Part shown: one piece after another, positions 58,821-64,000 of the stretch | How positions within the stretch are numbered: the stretch's first letter is position 1 | Layout: every line of letters starts with the position of its first letter | Origin: Cryptomeria japonica | Lineage: Eukaryota; Streptophyta; Pinopsida; Cupressales; Cupressaceae | DNA length: 64,000 nt | Direction: 5' to 3' | Assembly: GCF_030272615.1 (NCBI RefSeq) | Contig: NC_081415.1 | Location: 231,316,303-231,380,302 of the forward strand | Made by a program: the position numbers and the translations under genes | The notes under the pieces: generated by a model | What the model saw: the letters and a program-made list of their open reading frames with translations, nothing else | Told to the model about the DNA's origin: nothing | Database searches by the model: none

Positions 58821-59731
58821 GACATTTCTTAACAAATGAAAAAGAATCCTGTTGCATAGTTTGCCAATAATATCCCATACGAAGTAATCTTTGAACCAAG
58901 GATTTACCTCCAAAATGCCCCCCACGGGCACCTGAATGTGCCTCTTCAAGAGCAATAGGGATTTCTGATTTGTTAAGACAACGAAGGAGAAGACCGTTAT
59001 AACCCCTTCGGTAAAGAACATTAGAAAGAATGATATACCTAGCAGACAACTTGCGAACTCTAGCCCTGGTGTTCCTATTGGCGGAATTAGAAAAGGTACC
59101 ATCAGTCAAGTATCTTACGATATGCGAGTACCATTCATCTGAGTCTATGAAGTCGCAACATGTCACCAGGCTGGAATCATCTACAATAGCTGGAGAAGTA
59201 AGGTTGTGAATAACAAATTTAAGATCAACCACAGGGTCCTCTAAAGATACAAGAGAAGCCACACATGCCATTGCGTCCGCATGTCGATTATCTTTTTGAG
59301 GAACAGGTTCTATGTTGTAGGAATCAAATTTTTGTAACAAAGAGACAGCAAGGTCTTTATATTGTGATAACTTGTCTTGTTTTGCTTGATACAGTCCTGT
59401 TACTTGTCTTATAATCAGTTGAGAATCTCCAAAAATATGTATGTGTTTTATATTCAAAGCTAAGGCTGCCTTTATTCCTGCTATAAGAGCCTCATACTCA
59501 GCAATGTTATTGGTACATAAGAAATTGAGACGGTAAGATAAGGGAATGGACTTCTTTGTAGGAGAAATCAGAACAACACCTGCCCCCGATCCCGTACGAC
59601 ACTTAGAGCCATCAAAGTATAACTCCCAAGTTTCATCTTTTTCTGTACAAAGGATGAAATCGTCAAGAAAAGACTCAGGGTTAGGGAAGGAGAAAGGTGA
59701 AGGGGGCCTCAACTAAGTGATCAGTCAACGC
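58821..59731 (-). pseudogene. Gypsy second RNase H (aRNH-type) and integrase zinc region
   Basis: Downstream of the ordinary RNase H the frame encodes a second RNase H-like domain: WELYFDGSKCRTGSGAGVVL (first Asp, about 59620), NNIAEYEALIAGIKAAL (Glu, about 59495), IFGDSQLIIRQVTGLYQ (Asp, about 59425) and NRHADAMACVASL (Asp, about 59285). Two RNase H domains in a row are a hallmark of the plant Tat lineage (aRNH). A TAA at about 59732 and a one-base frameshift near 59700 separate it from the first RNase H. The end of this segment holds the zinc-binding start of integrase. Confidence 0.88.
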
Positions 59732-62168
59732 TTACCCTTTAATTGCTCTTTGTGAAACAAATTTAAGGTCAAATTCAGTTAACATCATAACCCACTTAGC
59801 TAGGCGTCCTGATAAATCGGTTTTAGAGAAAAGATGCTTCAACGGATCAAACTTTACCATGACGTGGACTTCTGAATTTAAGAGATAATGTCTCAATTTC
59901 TGAGTCGCAAACACCAAGGCCAAGCATTGTCTTTCTATCGCAGAATATCGGGTCTCATAATCGAGTAAGGTATGACTTATATAATAAACCGGACACTCCT
60001 TACCATCTTTATTGTGCCAATAATGCTGCAAGAGCATGAGAGGACGCAACCGTATAAAGAAGGAAGGGTTTAGAAGGTTCAGCCGGTCGAAGGATAGGAG
60101 GATTAACCAAATACATTTTTAAATCTTCAAATGCTTGCTGACAATCCTCATTCCATTGAAAAGTGATATTCTTTTTGAGAAGTTGAGTGAAAGGAAAAGT
60201 ACAATCCGCAAGTTGAGATACAAACCTACGAATAGCTTGAATTTTTCCTTGTAAGCTTTTGAGTTGAGACACATTTCTAGGAGGTGGCATGTTGACAATA
60301 GCATCTATTTTCTTAGTATCCACCTCAATCCCACGATGCGAAACTATGAATCCTAATAGTTTTCCACTATCCACACCAAAAACACATTTTCGGGGATTCA
60401 AGCGCATGTGATATTTACGAATCCTTTCAAAGATTTGATGAAGGATCTTAATATGATCTATGCGAAGAATGGATTTGGCTAAAACATCATCAACATAGTC
60501 TTCTAGAGTCTTATGCATGTAATCGTGAAAGATAAGGGTCATCGCTCGTTGATAAGTTGCGCCGGCATTTTTAAGTCCGAAAGGCATCATTATCCAACAA
60601 AACGTACCCCAAGGAGTGGTGAAAGCAGTTTTGAATTGATCTTGAGGGTTAATGAAAATTTGATTGTATCCTGAAAAACCATCCATGAAGGATAATAAGG
60701 CATGTCCTGCCGTAGAATCAACTATCATGTCAATGTTTGAAAGAGGGAAATCATCTTTTAAAGAAGCCTTATTTAAATCCTGGAAATCGGTACACATTCT
60801 TATTTTATTATCTGGTTTAGCCACAGCGATGATATTTGAAATCCATGAGGAATAATCAATAGGGCGGATAAATCCAGCCTCCAATAACTTTTCAATCTCA
60901 GCCTTAACAAGCAAAGCCACCTTAGGATTCATTTTTTGAATCTTTTGTTTCACGGGCTTAGCATCAGGGACTAAGACAATATTATGAGTAACAATCTTAG
61001 GATCTATACCAGGCATGTCAGAGTATGTCCAAGCAAAGATCTCGGGGAATTCATGCAATAAATCTTCATATTGTTTTTGTTCCTCTTCATCCAAACATTT
61101 TCCAATTTTAATAACTTTTTCTTCATTGCAAGGATCCATCTTAACATTAGTGGTGTCACTTATGAGAAGATTAATTTGTTGAGGAGTATCCTTTAGCTGA
61201 GGGAATTCTTTCACAATCTCATCGTTATCCGTCTCTTTTCCAAAATAGGCTTCAGTGTTCAAACAATAAGGGAGTCCCCTATTGTGATGATAACGAGGAA
61301 GAGTATCATATGCTCCTAAAAATTCAGCTAAAGCATCATCGGTAGGGAAAACATCAAAAGCACAAGCACACGAAGGATCCTCATCAATGTACTCAGGGTG
61401 TTGCATTGATAGAGAGGTAGAAATAGCATTAACACTAATACAGGGTCTTCTAGAAGCTTTAGTGCGCTTACAGGGATTATAGCCAAGTCCAAAGGCATGG
61501 TTGTGAAGATTATTCTCTAGAGGAACCTTTATTCCTTGTTCGTGCGCGCCACAACCATTTCCATGATACCCATGCTTAGCAAAAATGCGAAAACCACGAC
61601 CATAACGATCAGCCATTTTAGACAGAGAAGGTGGTCTTTCATAAAACAAAGAATCAAACTCTTCAGAATTAGAGGTGCGAGGAGAGGAAGTTTGAGAAGC
61701 GGCCACAAAGTTATTACTCATAGGCTCAGGTAATGTTGATTGATTTTTATCTTCTTCCTTCTTTTCAGCTTTAAGCTCTCTAGAAGGAACCTTATATTCA
61801 CCTACAAAGGTAGGATTAAAATCAAGGGATCCCCAATCGTCGTCTGCGAGAACCTTCTCAAGATCAAAATCCTTCTTATGTGTAGTTTCAAGTAGAGAAA
61901 AGTCTTCTTCAGGAGCTCCAGACTCATCCAAAGAATTTTGATCATCAGAAAGTGAGGATTCACCGATAGGTATCTTGTTTGAAGAGTCACCACTAAACGA
62001 GGGCGGCTTAGAGGCACCCCATTTGGAAGTAGATGTTTGCAAACAAGCTTGAAAATTGGTATCACCTATCAAGGTATATGTCTTATTGTTGTAGGTAAAC
62101 TTAACTTGTCTGTGTAATGTAGAGGGGACAGCTTGCATACTGTGAATCCAAGGTCTCCCTAAAAACAA
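59732..62168 (-). pseudogene. Gypsy reverse transcriptase and first RNase H
   Basis: RT of Ty3/gypsy type. After a long acidic linker (about 62040-61100) come YSSWISNIIAVAKPDNKIRM, CTDFQDLNKASLKDDFPLSN, LLSFMDGFSGYNQIFINPQD with the first catalytic Asp (about 60690), PFGLKNAGATYQRAM, and the intact active site DYVDDVLAKS (about 60490). RNase H begins at FLLYTVASSHALAALLAQ (about 60040), where a one-base deletion near 60010 shifts the frame; it continues with YYISHTLLDYETRYSAIERQ and KFDPLKHLFSKTDLSGRLAK to a TAA at 59732. FLGRPWIH at 62165 is the end of the protease region. Confidence 0.93.
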
Positions 62169-63416
62169 GTTGTATGTTAGATTTCATGACATAACATGGA
62201 TAGGAGTAGGCAAAGTAATAGGCCCCACTGTGATGGGTAAGGTGATAGTACCTAATGAAGTTCTAGCCACATTATCAAAGCCTCGAATAGGATGAGAGTC
62301 CGGCTCAATTAAAGATGTATCCACATTCATCTTATGCAAAAGATTAATGCTACACACATTAAGACCAGAGCCATTATCTACTAGTGTTCATCTTATAGCA
62401 GTGTCTTTCATGATAACCACAATCATCAAGGGATCATATTGATGTTGGATTTCACTAGTAGGCAACTCATCTTGGGTAAACACAATTTGAGCTTTAGGAT
62501 TCATCACAGATTTAACCAAAGATGCTATATTACTAGATGTATTCAGTGGAGGAACATTCAAATCTTTCAAGGCATCTTGTAACATTCCATGATGAGCGGA
62601 AGAAGTTTGAATCAAATCCCAAAGGGATATCTTAGCAGAGGTAGCTTTAAGTTGTTCTATGAGATCATATTCCTTGCTAAGAACTTGTGAAATACGCGGA
62701 GCTTGCGGAAGAATTGGTTGAGGATTCGGAAGAGAAACTGGAATAAAAGGAGGAGGACTAGGCTGCCTATTATTTCTGGTATGATAAGTATGGGCAACCG
62801 CATGATAACTCTCTCTAGTTATTTGCTTGGCATAACTATAAGGACTTATAGGTTTTCTTCCTTGCACAGTGATGGTTGGTTTATTCGGAGTACGAAAGGA
62901 ATCATGATCATACCCTCCTTGGACGGTAAGGAGAGGTGATTTAGGACCTTGAAAGGTGGGAGAAGGATAAGCACCTTGGACTTCAAAGAGAGGCTTTTTA
63001 TGCTCATTCAAGTTTATCATGTTAACCAACTTAGAGGTTTTGTTTTTGTTTAGAGATTTCGATAAAGCCACAAAGTCATCAAGAGTGTCATCCAACAAAG
63101 CATGATCATATCTATTAAAAGGTTTATCTTTTGATTCAAAAGGAGACATCTCCTCATAGAGGGGATTGTTGAAAACAACCATGTTACTAGATTTAGTGGA
63201 AGAGTTGATAGGAATGTACCCTTGAGAGGACTCATTCAACTTATCTTTCTCATCACAATGAAATGGCATAGTAACAAGGTTTATGAGTTTTTGGTAAAAT
63301 GAAGGTTTGGCATCTTTAGGGTTCAAAAACTCATCTAAAGCTTCATCTAATTCATCTTGGCTATACTCATAATAATCATCATAAGCATGAACATTTTGCA
63401 AATAAAAGTCTGACAT
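62169..63416 (-). pseudogene. Gypsy N-terminal polyprotein region and protease (no recognisable Gag capsid)
   Basis: The polyprotein frame starts at ATG 63416, 164 bases inside the 5' LTR, and stays in the register of the RT frame, broken by TGA at 62388 and 62184. The first 200 residues are acidic and Ser/Asn/Pro-rich with a few repeats of a VQG motif (FEVQGAYPS, LTVQGGYDH, ITVQGRKP). Then comes EYDLIEQLKATSAKISLWDL and HHGMLQDALKDLNVP, a segment that usually precedes the protease in Tat-like elements, and the protease active site LVDNGSGLNVC (about 62380-62350). I see neither a retrotransposon Gag capsid motif nor a CCHC zinc knuckle, so the true Gag seems lost or replaced. Confidence 0.75.
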
Positions 63417-63556
63417 TTTGAAATAAAAATTGCATGAAATTTAGACACACAATGCAAAGAAACAAAGAAACACACTCCTTTTTATGAAAATGAAATGAAA
63501 ACACACTAAATCTAGATCTAGATCTAACAAATGCAATGCAAGAAGAAGCAATGATA

Positions 63557-63576
63557 GATTCACGTCGGGTTCACCA
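63557..63576 (-). promoter_or_regulatory. Primer-binding site of the gypsy element, apparently tRNA-Trp
   Basis: On the element strand the sequence TGGTGAACCCGACGTGAATC begins three bases after the LTR end. From memory it is complementary to the 3' end of plant tRNA-Trp (…CACGTCGGGTTCACCA), including part of the T-arm. This differs from the tRNA-Met site used by all copia elements here. Confidence 0.7.
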
Positions 63577-63579
63577 AAA

Positions 63580-64000
63580 TGTGTGAGGGAAAAAGCGAGA
63601 CTAGGTTATCATGCCCTAATCCTACCTTTTGTCACACATTACGGAATACGAAAGAGCCTAGAGGTATCACACAATTGGCTACTTCTTTTGTGAAAGAGAG
63701 AGCCATGGGCTACCTATTAGGGTTTCTATTCCTTCGTTGTATTTGAAAGGTAAGATTATGCAAGTTCAATTCCTAACCCTAGAATGCAAGTATGAACTAA
63801 TAACAAGATTGCAGAATTGAAATTAAACAAGGGAAAGCTGTAAGTACAAGGATAAGACAAGAATGCAAATGCGTACCTGGAGTCAAAATCTGAGTGGAAA
63901 TGTTCGGGACGGGGGCGCGGGCGCCACTGTCCTGATTCTGCACCTGAAACTGCACCTGAAACCGTTGTTTTTGCACTCTGGAAACTGTCTGAAATGCTGT
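63580..64000 (-). mobile_element. 5' LTR of the gypsy element, cut by the window end
   Basis: The first 421 bases (plus-strand view) of the second LTR, starting TGTGTGAGGG and matching 52474-52894 with about eight substitutions by eye and no clear indel. The remainder, the right target duplication and the rest of copia C lie beyond 64000. Confidence 0.95.

Larger units (their letters stand above)
52474..64000 (-). mobile_element. Ty3/gypsy element (Tat-lineage-like) with an antisense PMD gene; 5' LTR runs off the window
   Basis: Minus-strand element of more than 11.5 kb inserted in copia C: 5' LTR from 63580 (cut by the window), primer site 63557-63576, polyprotein 63416-57874, 3' non-coding region carrying a plus-strand PMD gene (54716-57265), polypurine tract and 3' LTR (52474-54134). 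RT, RNase H, second RNase H and integrase after RT give the Ty3/gypsy order. The dual RNase H and antisense extra ORF point to the Tat lineage. Over the 420 bases where both LTRs are visible about eight differences are seen, so insertion was recent compared with neighbours. The polyprotein nevertheless has stops and two frameshifts. Confidence 0.92.

Noticed and set aside
60664-62939. Plus-strand frames across the gypsy polyprotein
   Set aside because: Shadows of the minus-strand coding sequence; no conserved motif.
1-64000. CRISPR arrays, operons, phage or bacterial genes
   Set aside because: No regularly spaced repeats of the CRISPR kind; all recognisable coding sequence is plant retroelement or element-borne.

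Overview
The window looks like repeat-packed intergenic DNA from a large seed-plant genome. Nearly everything recognisable is an LTR retrotransposon of the plant Ty1/copia or Ty3/gypsy type. I found no host gene, tRNA, rRNA or CRISPR array. Plant origin is supported by copia elements whose primer-binding sites match initiator tRNA-Met, by a Tat-lineage-like Ty3/gypsy element with two RNase H domains, and by a plant mobile domain (PMD) gene. The long, diverged, nested copia copies would suit a gymnosperm, but that is inference only.

Layout. 1-1137: 3' end of a copia element (RNase H and 3' LTR), abutting part of a minus-strand copia LTR (to 2199). 3598-8285: 5'-truncated, heavily mutated copia A with 3' LTR. 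8286-9554: a decayed proline-rich reading frame of unknown type. 9555-13044: mostly unassigned. 13045-25519: copia E, split in its integrase by the complete copia D (13571-21312, target duplication ATTTT). 26607-27190 and 44835-45607: two halves of minus-strand copia H, separated by about 17.6 kb. Inside that gap lies minus-strand element F (27921-37953). F's RNase H is itself split by a 4.3 kb single-LTR insertion G (29866-34173), which carries two unusual decayed ORFs. 37954-44834 is mostly non-coding. 45640-47048 is an old LTR related to the gypsy family. 48529-52473 is copia C (same family as A), cut in its RNase H by a young Ty3/gypsy element that begins at 52474 and runs off the right edge.

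The gypsy element is the most interesting object. Read on the minus strand it has a 5' LTR, a primer-binding site that appears to match tRNA-Trp, a long polyprotein frame (no recognisable Gag capsid; protease, RT, RNase H, a second RNase H, integrase), then a 3' LTR. Between integrase and the 3' LTR, on the opposite strand, lies a three-exon PMD gene (54716-57265) with plausible splice sites, a PMD domain, an acidic region and a coiled-coil/Ser-Arg tail. It is broken only by a few stop codons of the kind produced by cytosine deamination. The two LTRs differ at about 2% of compared sites, so the insertion is recent relative to the copia elements around it.

How the parts work together: each element would use its LTR promoter, tRNA-primed reverse transcription and an encoded integrase. 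Every copy here has in-frame stops, frameshifts or deletions, so none looks autonomous as read.
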